Shown: in pieces, positions 15,283 through 23,518 of the stretch
Position numbering within the stretch: the stretch's first letter is position 1
Layout of the letters: each line of letters starts with the position of its first letter
NCBI GenBank assembly: GCA_036639955.1
Contig: JAVWHP010000002.1
Span: forward strand, 131,966-195,965
Origin: JAVWHP01 sp036639955
GTDB taxonomy: Bacteria > Bacillota_I > Bacilli_A > Erysipelotrichales > Erysipelotrichaceae
Reading direction: 5' to 3'
DNA length: 64,000 bases
The notes under the pieces: model-generated
The model's database searches: none
What the model was told of the DNA's origin: nothing
What the model saw: only the letters and a program-made list of their open reading frames with translations
Program-made: the position numbers and the translations under genes

Positions 15283-16761
15283 ATGGATACTAAAGAAATG
15301 TTAAAGAATATTGCACAACGTACTAATGGAGATATTTACTTAGGAATAGTTGGACCTGTAAGAGTAGGTAAGTCAACTTTTATAAAAAAATTCATGGATA
15401 AAGCAATTATACCTTATGTTGATGATGAATATGAAAAAGCAAGAATGATTGATGAATTGCCACAATCTGGAGAAGGCAAAACTATTATGACAACTGAACC
15501 TAAGTTTGTTCCTAATAATGCTGCTTTAATTGAATTTGAAGATGGCTTTAATGTAAGAGTAAGATTAGTTGATTGTGTAGGCTATGTAATACCTGAAGCT
15601 AAAGGATATCAAGATGAAGATGGTATAAGAATGGTTAGAACTCCTTGGTTTGATGAAGCAATACCTTTTGATGAAGCAGCAAAGACTGGAACTCAAAAAG
15701 TAATAAGTGATCATTCAACGATAGGTATAGTTATTACAACAGATGGAAGTATAACTGATTTAAAAAGAGAAGACTATTTAATAGCAGAGAACGAAGTTAT
15801 TGAAGAACTTAACAGAATTGGTAAACCTTTCATTGTTATTGTTAATAGTAGTGATCCAGATTCATTAGTTTGTAAGAATATAAGTGATAAATTAAAAGAT
15901 AAATACAATGTACCTGTATTGGCGATGTCAGTTGCTAAATTAAAAGAAAGTGATGTACATGATATATTAAGAGAGGCATTATATGAATTTCCAGTTAGTC
16001 AAATAAATATTATGATGCCACAATGGATTGCAGTATTAGATGAAGATCATTGGTTAAAGAAAAGTTTTAACCAAACTATTAATGAGAGTATGTCTAGTGT
16101 TGAAAAGCTTAGAGAAGTAGAAAATATAAATAGTATAATAGATCAAAATGAAAATATAGAAACTAGTAATTTGGCAACTATTGATCCTGCAACAGGATGT
16201 GTAAATGTAGAAATAACGGTCAAGAATGGGTTATTTAATGAAATATTAAAAGAGATTATTGGAGAAGAAATAAAAGATAAAGCTAAACTAATAGGATTGA
16301 TGCAAGATTTTTCAAAAGCTAAAAGAGAATATGATGCAATTAGTAGTGCTTTAAAGATGGTTAAACAAACAGGGTATGGATTTGCATCTGCTAGTTTAGC
16401 GGATATTGAATTATCTAAACCTGAAATCATTAAGACTGGAAATAGATATGGGGTAAAATTGAAAGCAATAGCTCCATCCATTCATATGATAAAGGTAGAT
16501 GTAGAAAGTTCATTTGAACCAATAATAGGATCTAAAGAGCAAAGTGAAGAGCTTATTAATTATTTATTAAGAGATCAAGAAAATAATGATCAAAGCATAT
16601 GGGATTCAGATATTTTTGGCAGGAAATTATCTGATTTAATTAAAGATGGGTTAAATGCAAAATTGTCAATGATACCTGAAGCAGCAAGAGTTAGACTACA
16701 AGATATACTAACAAAACTTGTAAATAAGGGCAAAGGTAATGTTATAGCAATTGTTTTATAA
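15283..16761 (+). CDS. spoIVA: Stage IV sporulation protein A (spore coat ATPase)
   Basis: SpoIVA is the ATPase that polymerises on the outer forespore membrane and forms the basement layer of the spore coat. Starting at ATG 15283, behind GGAGGT, gives 492 residues, the same length as B. subtilis SpoIVA; an in-frame ATG at 15271 would leave no ribosome site. The N-terminal GTPase-like domain has GPVRVGKST with K30, then VDCVGY, TTDGS and IVNSSDP. The C-terminal part has conserved helical blocks up to the hydrophobic end (NVIAIVL). It has its own SigE-like promoter and terminator. Its presence is strong evidence for an endospore-forming lineage. Confidence 0.96.
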   Translation: MDTKEMLKNIAQRTNGDIYLGIVGPVRVGKSTFIKKFMDKAIIPYVDDEYEKARMIDELPQSGEGKTIMTTEPKFVPNNAALIEFEDGFNVRVRLVDCVGYVIPEAKGYQDEDGIRMVRTPWFDEAIPFDEAAKTGTQKVISDHSTIGIVITTDGSITDLKREDYLIAENEVIEELNRIGKPFIVIVNSSDPDSLVCKNISDKLKDKYNVPVLAMSVAKLKESDVHDILREALYEFPVSQINIMMPQWIAVLDEDHWLKKSFNQTINESMSSVEKLREVENINSIIDQNENIETSNLATIDPATGCVNVEITVKNGLFNEILKEIIGEEIKDKAKLIGLMQDFSKAKREYDAISSALKMVKQTGYGFASASLADIELSKPEIIKTGNRYGVKLKAIAPSIHMIKVDVESSFEPIIGSKEQSEELINYLLRDQENNDQSIWDSDIFGRKLSDLIKDGLNAKLSMIPEAARVRLQDILTKLVNKGKGNVIAIVL

Positions 16762-16789
16762 CTATTCATGCAAAATGAATAGTTTTTTT
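16761..16789 (+). terminator. Terminator after spoIVA
   Basis: A perfect 9-bp stem, ACTATTCAT with ATGAATAGT (16761-16769 with 16775-16783), is followed by a T-run. It begins at the last base of the spoIVA stop codon. Confidence 0.85.
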
Positions 16790-16838
16790 AATGATTTGCA
16801 TCATTTTTTTTATAAATATGATTTATTTTTGTTGATTA

Positions 16839-16849
16839 TATGTTATAAT
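16839..16849 (+). promoter_or_regulatory. Extended -10 promoter (TATGTTATAAT) for the HU gene
   Basis: A consensus TATAAT with an upstream TG lies about 80 bases before the HU start codon. No clear -35 box is seen. Confidence 0.6.
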
Positions 16850-16929
16850 ATGAACATTAATAGTTATTAACTGTTAAATAAAACGTACAGATAATTGTAC
16901 AGAACACTATTATGTTGGAGGTAAAAAAC

Positions 16930-17214
16930 ATGAGTGAAAGTTTAAACAAAAAAGCATTAGCAGATATCGTATCTGAAAAGCTAGGCATTACTAAAAAAGA
17001 TGCAGCTGTTGCAGTAGATACTGTGTTTGAAGAAATTACTGCTACTTTAAAAGAACAAGGTAAAGTAGATATTAGTGGTTTCGGTAAGTTCGAGGTTAAA
17101 ACTCGTGCAGCTCGTATTGGTATTAATCCATCAACAAAAGAAAAAATGGAAATTGCTGAATCTAAAGCTCCAGGTTTTAAAGCAGCTAAAGCATTAAAAG
17201 ACGCTGTAAAATAA
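16930..17214 (+). CDS. hup: DNA-binding protein HU
   Basis: HU is the abundant nucleoid protein that bends and compacts DNA as a dimer. The 94-residue protein has the helical N-terminal body (NKKALADIVSEKLGITKKDA), the conserved GFGKFEVKTRAAR segment, the beta-arm with NPSTKEKM and the closing FKAAKALKDAVK. I use ATG 16930 because GGAGGTAAAAAAC precedes it; the earlier in-frame ATG at 16912 would add MLEVKN without a ribosome site. It lies right after spoIVA as in B. subtilis (hbs), with its own promoter and terminator, so it is probably highly expressed. Confidence 0.95.
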   Translation: MSESLNKKALADIVSEKLGITKKDAAVAVDTVFEEITATLKEQGKVDISGFGKFEVKTRAARIGINPSTKEKMEIAESKAPGFKAAKALKDAVK

Positions 17215-17216
17215 AG

Positions 17217-17240
17217 AAGATCCCGAAAGGGATTTTTTTT
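17217..17240 (+). terminator. Terminator after the HU gene
   Basis: GATCCC pairs with GGGATT across a GAAA tetraloop and is followed by a long T-run, a strong intrinsic terminator. Confidence 0.88.
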
Positions 17241-17273
17241 ATTTTTACATATTTAGAAAGGGGGAGGGGAAGA

Positions 17274-18743
17274 ATGAAAATATATAAAGTTTTAATATTG
17301 AGTATAGGTTGTTTAGTGCTGTGTATAGGAACGGTAAAAGGAAATACCTATCAGGCTGATAAAAAAGAATTGCCTTATGAAATTACTTCTATAGTAAAAG
17401 ATAGCAGTGGCTTTACGATTAAAGGTTGGGCTTTGTTTAGTGAAACACAGCATTTTAGTCGTTTTACTCATAGTTATCAGTTAAGATTAAATAGTGGTGA
17501 TCATCTATTAAAATATAATAGTAGTCCTAAATATAATGACCAAACAGATATAATGCGTTATAAAGGAGTAAGGATATGTAATGCTAAAGAGTATAATAAA
17601 AGTGCTACTACATGCTACTATAGCTTAGAATATACAGGGTTTGAATTTAAAATACCATATATGGATTTAAAGATGGGACGTAACTATACGTTAACATTGG
17701 ATGTTGATGGGATAAAATCCAGAAGGATAAATTTATATTATCCTAGTGTTGTTCCTATAACCGCTAGAGTGAATGATTATGAATATAAAGCAATATCTAG
17801 TTTGAATGACACTAAACTTAAAGTAATTAATGACTCTGTGTTTGTAAGGCCATATGCTGGCCCTACAAGTAAAGTATATAAAGATGGTCCTTATTGCTCG
17901 TATTCTTTTTTAAACACGCTGTACTACGCTAATAACAGTGTATTTAATCGTGTATATGAAAGAAAAATTATTAATAATAATACTTATTATCGAATAAGTA
18001 GTAGTCCATCAAAATGTATAGATGGACATAAAACAGTGCAGGAAGGTAGTAAATACCCGAATAGTTGGATACCTAGCAGCTATGTAGACTATTCAGGAGT
18101 ACCACTTCAAATAAAAACACGCATCATCAATACGTCTCCAGTTTTAACTATTAAAAATCATCCTATCATCTATGAAGATCAGTCCATTAATCCTTTTGAT
18201 TATGTAAGTGCAAACGATGCTGAAGAGGGAAATCTTACTTCTAAAATTAAACTGGTTTCTGGTGAATTAAAAAATGTTCCTAATATTTATCACTTGACTT
18301 TCAGTGTAAGTGATAAATATGGAGCAACAGATACTAAAACGATGGATATTACTGTTAATGAACGTCTGAATAGCACTCCAGTAATAACTGCTAATGATAA
18401 AATCATTTATAAGTATGATGAATTTAATCCTTTAAAAGATGTTACGGCTACAGATAAAGAGGATGGTAATCTTAAACATAAATTAAGTTTTAGTGGTAAC
18501 GTTAATTCAGATGTACTTGGTAACTATCCAATTACTTATTATGTTAAAGATTCTAAAGGTAAAGCGACTAGCAAGCTTATTAACGTTAAGGTAGTTAGCA
18601 ATCCTCATTGTATGATCCGTTTTATCGATCTAAATAGAATCTTTTATAAAGAAAAGATACCGAGTAACTGGTCAGAACTAATAAATTATCTAGAAGATCA
18701 AAAATCAAGTATAAGCGAACCACTGTATAAATCCACGTTGTAA
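17274..18743 (+). CDS. Secreted protein with two Ig-like (DUF5011-type) domains, unknown function
   Basis: The 489-residue protein begins with a signal peptide (VLILSIGCLVLCIGTVKG, cleavage near residue 24). An unrecognised N-terminal domain of about 250 residues contains an ITSIVKDSSGFTIKGWA motif and several cysteines (CNAKEYN, TTCYYS, YCSYS, KCIDG) that may form disulfides. Two Ig-like bacterial repeats follow: about 282-362 (SANDAEEGNLTSKI, YHLTFSVSDKYGA) and about 364-443 (TATDKEDGNLKHKL, YPITYYVKDSKGK), of the DUF5011/HYR type common in Bacillota surface proteins. There is no LPXTG or membrane anchor at the C-terminus, which ends in a short non-repetitive tail. It is probably surface-associated or released. 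The stop codon lies in the loop of the first of three tandem hairpins. Confidence 0.75.
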   Translation: MKIYKVLILSIGCLVLCIGTVKGNTYQADKKELPYEITSIVKDSSGFTIKGWALFSETQHFSRFTHSYQLRLNSGDHLLKYNSSPKYNDQTDIMRYKGVRICNAKEYNKSATTCYYSLEYTGFEFKIPYMDLKMGRNYTLTLDVDGIKSRRINLYYPSVVPITARVNDYEYKAISSLNDTKLKVINDSVFVRPYAGPTSKVYKDGPYCSYSFLNTLYYANNSVFNRVYERKIINNNTYYRISSSPSKCIDGHKTVQEGSKYPNSWIPSSYVDYSGVPLQIKTRIINTSPVLTIKNHPIIYEDQSINPFDYVSANDAEEGNLTSKIKLVSGELKNVPNIYHLTFSVSDKYGATDTKTMDITVNERLNSTPVITANDKIIYKYDEFNPLKDVTATDKEDGNLKHKLSFSGNVNSDVLGNYPITYYVKDSKGKATSKLINVKVVSNPHCMIRFIDLNRIFYKEKIPSNWSELINYLEDQKSSISEPLYKSTL

Positions 18744-18755
18744 GTGGATTTATAC
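18725..18755. repeat. Perfect 12-bp inverted repeat, hairpin 1 of 3 between convergent genes
   Basis: 18725-18736 pairs perfectly with 18744-18755 around a 7-base loop that contains the stop codon of the secreted-protein gene. No poly-T tract follows, so it is not a classic terminator. Confidence 0.88.
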
Positions 18756-18802
18756 TATTATATACTTCGCATAATATGTATTATTGAGCGAAGTATATAA
18801 TA
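18756..18802. repeat. Perfect 15-bp inverted repeat, hairpin 2 of 3
   Basis: 18756-18770 (TATTATATACTTCGC) pairs perfectly with 18788-18802. Its 17-base loop contains a smaller perfect 6-bp palindrome (ATAATA/TATTAT). Confidence 0.88.
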
Positions 18803-18838
18803 AATAAGGTACTAGTCTATGAACTAGTACCTTATTTA
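18801..18838. repeat. Perfect 16-bp inverted repeat, hairpin 3 of 3
   Basis: 18801-18816 (TAAATAAGGTACTAGT) pairs perfectly with 18823-18838 around a 6-base loop. It abuts hairpin 2, sharing two bases, and ends 10 bases before the mrp stop codon. Confidence 0.9.
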
Positions 18839-18848
18839 GTGGTTCGCA

Positions 18849-19685
18849 TTAATGATTTGTTTTCGCTATTAGTTTTTTTACTGCTGGTTCTATCATTAAT
18901 TTTATTACTGATTTATGTATATCATCTAGTTTATCGTAATTAGCTAGGTTTGATAGATCTTGCATCATTGGTAGTTCTGCTAATAACTCTATATCATGTT
19001 TATTAATGAATTCACTTGTATCGCTTGCATTAAAGATTTGTATTCGCTTACCACAGTCCGGACAACTTATATATGCCATATTTTCAACTAATCCATATAT
19101 ATTAATATCCATTTTTTTTGCCATGTTTATGGCTTTTGATACGATCATAGATACCATATCTTGTGGTGTTGATACCATAACAACACCATTAAGTGGTATA
19201 GTTTGCATTAAAGTAATAGCTACATCACCAGTTCCTGGTGGCATATCTATAAATAAATAGTCTAATTCTTCCCAAAGCACTTCATTATAGAATTGCTTTA
19301 GAGAGTTAGCTATGATTGGCCCACGCCATATAACTGGTGTTTCCTCTGTTTCAATTAAGAAATTAATTGACATTAGTTTAATGTTATCTTCGCTTATAAT
19401 GGGTAAAATCATATCATTTTGTCCTACAGCTTTTGTTTTTTCAACTCCAAACATACGAGGTATACTTGGACCAGTAATATCAGCGTCCATAATACCAACC
19501 TTATAGCCCATATTTTTTAGCATTTTAGCTAATAAAACAGTAATACTAGACTTTCCAACGCCACCTTTACCACTCATGACACCGATTATATTCTTTATGT
19601 TGTTTTTAGGATTATTTGTAATACCACAGTCCTTAGCATCCTTAGCACAGTTACTTTTACTTGGACAATTTTCACAATCTGACAT
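18849..19685 (-). CDS. Mrp/NBP35-family ATP-binding protein (Fe-S cluster carrier)
   Basis: A 278-residue P-loop ATPase of the Mrp/ApbC/NBP35 group, which load or carry Fe-S clusters onto apoproteins. The N-terminal 22 residues hold a cysteine cluster (CENCPSKSNCAKDAKDCG), as in NBP35-like proteins of anaerobes. The deviant Walker A MSGKGGVGKSS follows, then DADITGPSIPRMFG, the switch DMPPGTGD, and the CxxC of the cluster site (ISCPDCGKR). A strong GGAGGCAAC ribosome site precedes the start. It lies downstream of deoB, in place of the punA/dacF/spoIIA genes that follow deoB in B. subtilis. The call is secure at family level. Confidence 0.9.
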   Translation of the reverse strand: MSDCENCPSKSNCAKDAKDCGITNNPKNNIKNIIGVMSGKGGVGKSSITVLLAKMLKNMGYKVGIMDADITGPSIPRMFGVEKTKAVGQNDMILPIISEDNIKLMSINFLIETEETPVIWRGPIIANSLKQFYNEVLWEELDYLFIDMPPGTGDVAITLMQTIPLNGVVMVSTPQDMVSMIVSKAINMAKKMDINIYGLVENMAYISCPDCGKRIQIFNASDTSEFINKHDIELLAELPMMQDLSNLANYDKLDDIHKSVIKLMIEPAVKKLIAKTNH

Positions 19686-19732
19686 ATGTTGCCTCCTTCT
19701 ACATTAACTTTATTATTATACCACTATTCATT

Positions 19733-20929
19733 CTATTTTAGTTGTTTAAGATAAGAAACTCCTACATAATCTTCTTTTATATCGAAATTTTCAGCGATTG
19801 TTTTAGCTATACAACTAAAGCCTTCCCCATCACATAATTTACCTGTACCACTCATGTCTTTAGAATACATTAAAAGAGGTACTAATTCTCTTGTATGATT
19901 AAATCCTTGATATGTTGGATCATTACCATGATCAGCACTTATGATCAATAGATCATCATTATGAATTTCAGTCAACAGTTTACCTAAATGTTGATCAAAT
20001 ATTTCTATTTCTTTAGCATATCCTTTTACGTCGCGGCGATGTCCCCACTTCGCATCAAAATCAACCAAATTCACAAAACATAAACCAGTAAATTCTTGTT
20101 TAATTTGTTCACTAAGTTTAAGCATGCCATCACTATTGCTGTTAGAATGTATGCTATTGCTTATTCCTTTACAATTGAAAATATCACCTATTTTGCCAAT
20201 TCCTATCGTTGCTAATCCTTTTTCCTTCATAAGATCAAGTAAGGTAGGCTTCGGCGGATCTAGTGCATAATCTTTACGATCACTAGTCCTAATGAAGTTT
20301 TCAGAACAAGATCCAATAAATGGCCTAGCAATTACTCTTGCAACCATCCATTTATCTTCCATTGTGACTGCACGTGTTATTTCACACACACGATATAATT
20401 CTGTCAATGGTGTATGTTCAACATTACCAGCTATTTGAAGCACACTATCATCAGAAGTATATATTATTAGTTCATTTGAATTTTTTTTAATAATTCGTTC
20501 ACCATATTGCTTAATTATTTCTGTTCCACTACATGCTATATTTCCAATGAATTTGTGTCCAGTAAGTTCCTCTAATTTATTTATAAGTGCTACAGGAAAT
20601 CCATTTTCACTAAAAGTTTGAAAAGGTTTATCACTTATTAAACCCATCATTTCATAGTGACCACATAGTGTATCTTTACTTGCACTTAATTCACTCAATA
20701 TTGAATAATAGCCGAATGGTTCAATGCTTGGCTGGTTAGATAATATAGATAAGTTCTTAAACCAGCCAAGCTTAGTAAGATTAGGCATTACAATTTTAGG
20801 ATATTGTTCATATATATGTAGGAAGGTATTGGCGCCTATATCATTATATAGATTAGCATCGTTACTAGCGCCAACACCTAAAGAATCTAGTACGATTAAT
20901 ATAATTCTATTGTATCTATTCTTCATCAT
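19733..20929 (-). CDS. deoB: Phosphopentomutase
   Basis: DeoB interconverts ribose (or deoxyribose) 1- and 5-phosphates in nucleoside catabolism. The protein is about 398 residues when started at the MMKNRYNR methionines (20929 or 20926), behind GAGGAATATA; the longer upstream frame reads low-complexity Met/Thr/Ile and is inside xerD. Metal-binding motifs of the alkaline phosphatase superfamily are present: VLDSLGVGASNDANLYNDIG, NLVDFDAKWGHRRD, and ISADHGNDPTYQGFNHTRE. The start overlaps the xerD stop by 14 bases, so the two are translationally coupled, as ripX-drm neighbours are in B. subtilis. Confidence 0.94.
   Translation of the reverse strand: MMKNRYNRIILIVLDSLGVGASNDANLYNDIGANTFLHIYEQYPKIVMPNLTKLGWFKNLSILSNQPSIEPFGYYSILSELSASKDTLCGHYEMMGLISDKPFQTFSENGFPVALINKLEELTGHKFIGNIACSGTEIIKQYGERIIKKNSNELIIYTSDDSVLQIAGNVEHTPLTELYRVCEITRAVTMEDKWMVARVIARPFIGSCSENFIRTSDRKDYALDPPKPTLLDLMKEKGLATIGIGKIGDIFNCKGISNSIHSNSNSDGMLKLSEQIKQEFTGLCFVNLVDFDAKWGHRRDVKGYAKEIEIFDQHLGKLLTEIHNDDLLIISADHGNDPTYQGFNHTRELVPLLMYSKDMSGTGKLCDGEGFSCIAKTIAENFDIKEDYVGVSYLKQLK
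20726..20771. repeat. Perfect 12-bp inverted repeat inside deoB
   Basis: 20726-20737 (GCTTGGCTGGTT) pairs perfectly with 20760-20771; the loop is 22 bases. It is relatively GC-rich for this genome. Confidence 0.8.
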
Positions 20930-21857
20930 TATATTCCTCATCATCATCGTTAACATTGTTATTATCATCATCTTCTCTTTTAGGAAAGAAACTATTATAA
21001 CTATCTTTTAATTTATCTGTCTGGACATGAGTATATAACTGCGTAGTAGTTATATCACTATGTCCTAATAAAACTTGAACGCTTCTAAGATCAGCATCAT
21101 CATTTAATAAGTGTGTAGCAAAAGAATGTCTTACACTATGTGGCGTTAATGTTTCATTAAGATTACATTCACGAAGCTTTCGCTTAATGAGTCTAGATAA
21201 ATAAGTATAGTTCAATTGATTACCATCAGGTTCAATAAATACATAACTACTGCTAGTGCGTTTTAAAAACTTAGGCCTTACATTTCCAATATAATCATTT
21301 AAAATACTACACGCATTAGTATGAATCGGAACCATTCTCTCTTTATTCCCCTTCCCTTTAACTTTAATTTGTTGTTGCTCCAAATGTATTTGATTCATTA
21401 ACAAATTACATAATTCAAATGATCTTAACCCACTAGCATACAAAACCTCTAATATAGTATGATCAAATAGTTCTTTATCATCTTCATCTTTAAAACTATC
21501 TAATAAACAATTTATATCATCTTTATGAAAGAAATTAGGCAGCTTACTACCTACCTTACTACTCTTTATTAAGATACTAGGATTTAATATATTTGTATTT
21601 TCAAAACTAATATAATGATGAAAACTCTTAATAACACTTAATGCATGATTAATACTCTTTGAAGTAATATTCCTATTCATTAAATACTCACTAATATTAT
21701 TATAAGTAATATCTTCTATATTTCTTATACCTATATCATTAAAATACTTTAAATAAGCATTCAATTCACTACTATAGCTTTTTAAAGTATTAATAGATTT
21801 ACCCTCTATCACTTTAACTTGATATAAATAATCTTTTATAGCATCTTGTATTAACAT
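20916..21857 (-). CDS. xerD: Tyrosine recombinase XerD (chromosome dimer resolution)
   Basis: XerD with XerC resolves chromosome dimers at dif during division. The 313-residue protein has the SAM-like N-terminal domain (YLYQVKVIEGKSINTLKSYSSELNAY) and the catalytic domain with Arg in ASGLRSFELCNLL, Lys in KVKGKGNKERMVP, HSVRHSFATHLL, LLGHSDITTTQ and nucleophile Tyr in TQLYTHV. After the normal end near SFFPKR it carries an acidic tail of about 20 Asp/Glu/Asn residues, whose DNA also contains the deoB ribosome site. Genes spoIIM upstream and deoB downstream match the B. subtilis spoIIM-ripX-drm order, so this is the housekeeping recombinase and not a phage integrase. Confidence 0.92.
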   Translation of the reverse strand: MLIQDAIKDYLYQVKVIEGKSINTLKSYSSELNAYLKYFNDIGIRNIEDITYNNISEYLMNRNITSKSINHALSVIKSFHHYISFENTNILNPSILIKSSKVGSKLPNFFHKDDINCLLDSFKDEDDKELFDHTILEVLYASGLRSFELCNLLMNQIHLEQQQIKVKGKGNKERMVPIHTNACSILNDYIGNVRPKFLKRTSSSYVFIEPDGNQLNYTYLSRLIKRKLRECNLNETLTPHSVRHSFATHLLNDDADLRSVQVLLGHSDITTTQLYTHVQTDKLKDSYNSFFPKREDDDNNNVNDDDEEYNDEE

Positions 21858-21884
21858 TTTATCACCTATAATTATTATAGCACA

Positions 21885-22466
21885 TTAGAATGAACAAAAT
21901 AATTTAATTAAATGTATTAATATATAAGCTTTAAATACAGCACTTAATAATATTAAAGTAAGAGCTATAAAAGCATCATTTATAATCCGATTAAATAAAG
22001 ATCTTAAAGATAACACTTTAGAACTAATACAATTATTTAATAAACTGATAGATAAGTTTAAAGAACAAGCACATATTACATAAGTTGCCATAAAATCTAA
22101 AATTACTTGTGGTATTAAAGTGATAATGATACCTATAATACCTTTTAAATGATATGTCATAATATATAATATACAAGTATAACCTATTTGAGTACCTTTA
22201 TAAAAGATTATAAAGCCTATTATAGGTGTTGAAATTATAGAAGTACCTAATATAAATATAATACCCACAAATAAAACGCCAATGATAAACTCACTGACGA
22301 AATATTTATATGAAGCTGCATTTGCTCCAATATCAATTATCATTTTATTTAATATATTCGTGTCTGCAGTATTTATGTATAATCCTAAAATGATGCCAAA
22401 AATAAATCCACAGGTTATAATTGTTAAAATAAATCTTCTGATATTTGGATGTTTTGTTTTAAACAT
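21885..22466 (-). CDS. spoIIM: Stage II sporulation protein M
   Basis: SpoIIM is a membrane subunit of the DMP complex (with SpoIID and SpoIIP) that drives septal thinning and engulfment of the forespore. The 193-residue protein has a short basic cytoplasmic start and about five hydrophobic helices, with the family blocks FIIGVLFVGIIFILGTS and FYKGTQIGYTC in the middle. A GAGAGGTGAAA ribosome site precedes the ATG. It lies between spo0A and xerD. SpoIID and SpoIIP are not in the window. A CATATATT at 22482-22489 (minus) could be a SigE -10 but its -35 spacing is poor. Confidence 0.88.
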   Translation of the reverse strand: MFKTKHPNIRRFILTIITCGFIFGIILGLYINTADTNILNKMIIDIGANAASYKYFVSEFIIGVLFVGIIFILGTSIISTPIIGFIIFYKGTQIGYTCILYIMTYHLKGIIGIIITLIPQVILDFMATYVICACSLNLSISLLNNCISSKVLSLRSLFNRIINDAFIALTLILLSAVFKAYILIHLIKLFCSF

Positions 22467-22517
22467 AGTTTCACCTCTCTTTAATATATGAGGCGAACTT
22501 GTTTATTTTGCTAAAAT

Positions 22518-23351
22518 TTAACGATAATTTCTTATTAATGAATTATTGTTTTTTAGCTTATGTTCAATTCTTAACTTATCTGAAATCATCGCTATAAATT
22601 CAGAATTAGTTGGTTTAGCTTTAGCGGCATTGATTGTATATCCAAATATATCATCAATTGCATCGATATTACCACGATTCCAGGCTACTTCGATTGCATG
22701 TCTAATTGCTCTTTCAACTCTTGAAGCTGTAGTTAAGTAGGTTTTAGCAATTTGAGGATAAAGAACTTTAGTAATTTGTCCTAAGAAATCTGTATTTAAA
22801 TAAGTTTCTATAATTGCTGTTCTCAAATAAAGATATCCTTTAATATGCGCAGGTATCCCGACCTCATGCAATAAAGATGTAACTTCATTTTCTAATTCAA
22901 TTTTAAAGATTGTTGCTTTTTCATGTTCATCTAGATTTACTTTTAACATTGTGTTATCTAATATTTGTAGCTTATTAACATTAGTTATGCTTATAATTTT
23001 TTTATGAAGCTGACTAACATTAAAAGGCTTTAATAAAAGATAATCAACATGATGATGCTGAACTTCATTAATAATAACATCATTAATAAAAGGCGACGTA
23101 CAAATTATATGTTTCACCTTTATATTATGTTCTGCTAATGAATGCAGTACTTCAATTCCATCACGTTTAGGTAAAATTAGATCAAGAATTAAGACATCAA
23201 TAGTTTTATTAGATAATTCAAATAAACACTGATCTCCATTTGTTGCACTTCCAATTACTTCGAATGAACTATCCTTAGATAATTCATTCTTCATCTCATA
23301 AACAATGTCGCTAGCATCATCTACAATGTAAACCCTAACAGTATTTTCCAT
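22518..23351 (-). CDS. spo0A: Sporulation master response regulator Spo0A
   Basis: Spo0A is the phosphorelay-controlled transcription factor that commits the cell to sporulation. The receiver domain (residues about 4-125) has the acidic pocket D11-D12, the phosphoacceptor D57 in VLILDLILPKRDG, T85 and K108 in LLLKPF. The C-terminal DNA-binding domain has the diagnostic TTASRVERAIRHAIEVAW and GYTINAAKAKPTNSEFIAMISDKLR, essentially the Spo0A recognition helix region. The 277-residue length is normal. The upstream 167-bp gap contains two Spo0A-box-like sites and a cre-like palindrome. spoIVB and recN lie upstream as in B. subtilis. Confidence 0.97.
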   Translation of the reverse strand: MENTVRVYIVDDASDIVYEMKNELSKDSSFEVIGSATNGDQCLFELSNKTIDVLILDLILPKRDGIEVLHSLAEHNIKVKHIICTSPFINDVIINEVQHHHVDYLLLKPFNVSQLHKKIISITNVNKLQILDNTMLKVNLDEHEKATIFKIELENEVTSLLHEVGIPAHIKGYLYLRTAIIETYLNTDFLGQITKVLYPQIAKTYLTTASRVERAIRHAIEVAWNRGNIDAIDDIFGYTINAAKAKPTNSEFIAMISDKLRIEHKLKNNNSLIRNYR

Positions 23352-23464
23352 TTGTGTTCCTCCACTATCTAATTATATCTTTAAATATAAAAAAATATAT
23401 ATAATTTAATTAAATACATATGAAATATGCTATTAAATGTTGTTTTTTGGTCAAAAACAGAGTA

Positions 23465-23515
23465 TGAAAGCGCTTTTCTGTAACTTATATATTGAAAAAG
23501 TCGAATAGAGTCGAA
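23465..23515 (-). promoter_or_regulatory. Probable spo0A control region: cre-like palindrome and two 0A-box-like sites
   Basis: TGAAAGCGCTTTTC (23465-23478) differs from the CcpA cre consensus mainly at its 3' end. AGTCGAA occurs at 23499-23505 and 23509-23515, exactly 10 bases apart; the Spo0A-box consensus is TGTCGAA, so each copy has one mismatch. All lie 114-165 bases upstream of the spo0A start codon. Confidence 0.45.
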
Positions 23516-23518
23516 AAA

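Noticed and set aside
20916..21857. The tyrosine recombinase as an integrase of a mobile element
   Set aside because: Neighbours spoIIM and deoB match the housekeeping xerD locus, and no attachment repeats, phage genes or transposase are nearby.
22482..22489. CATATATT as a SigE -10 for spoIIM
   Set aside because: The -35-like ATA is about three bases too close compared with spoIVA, and the sequence is common in AT-rich DNA.
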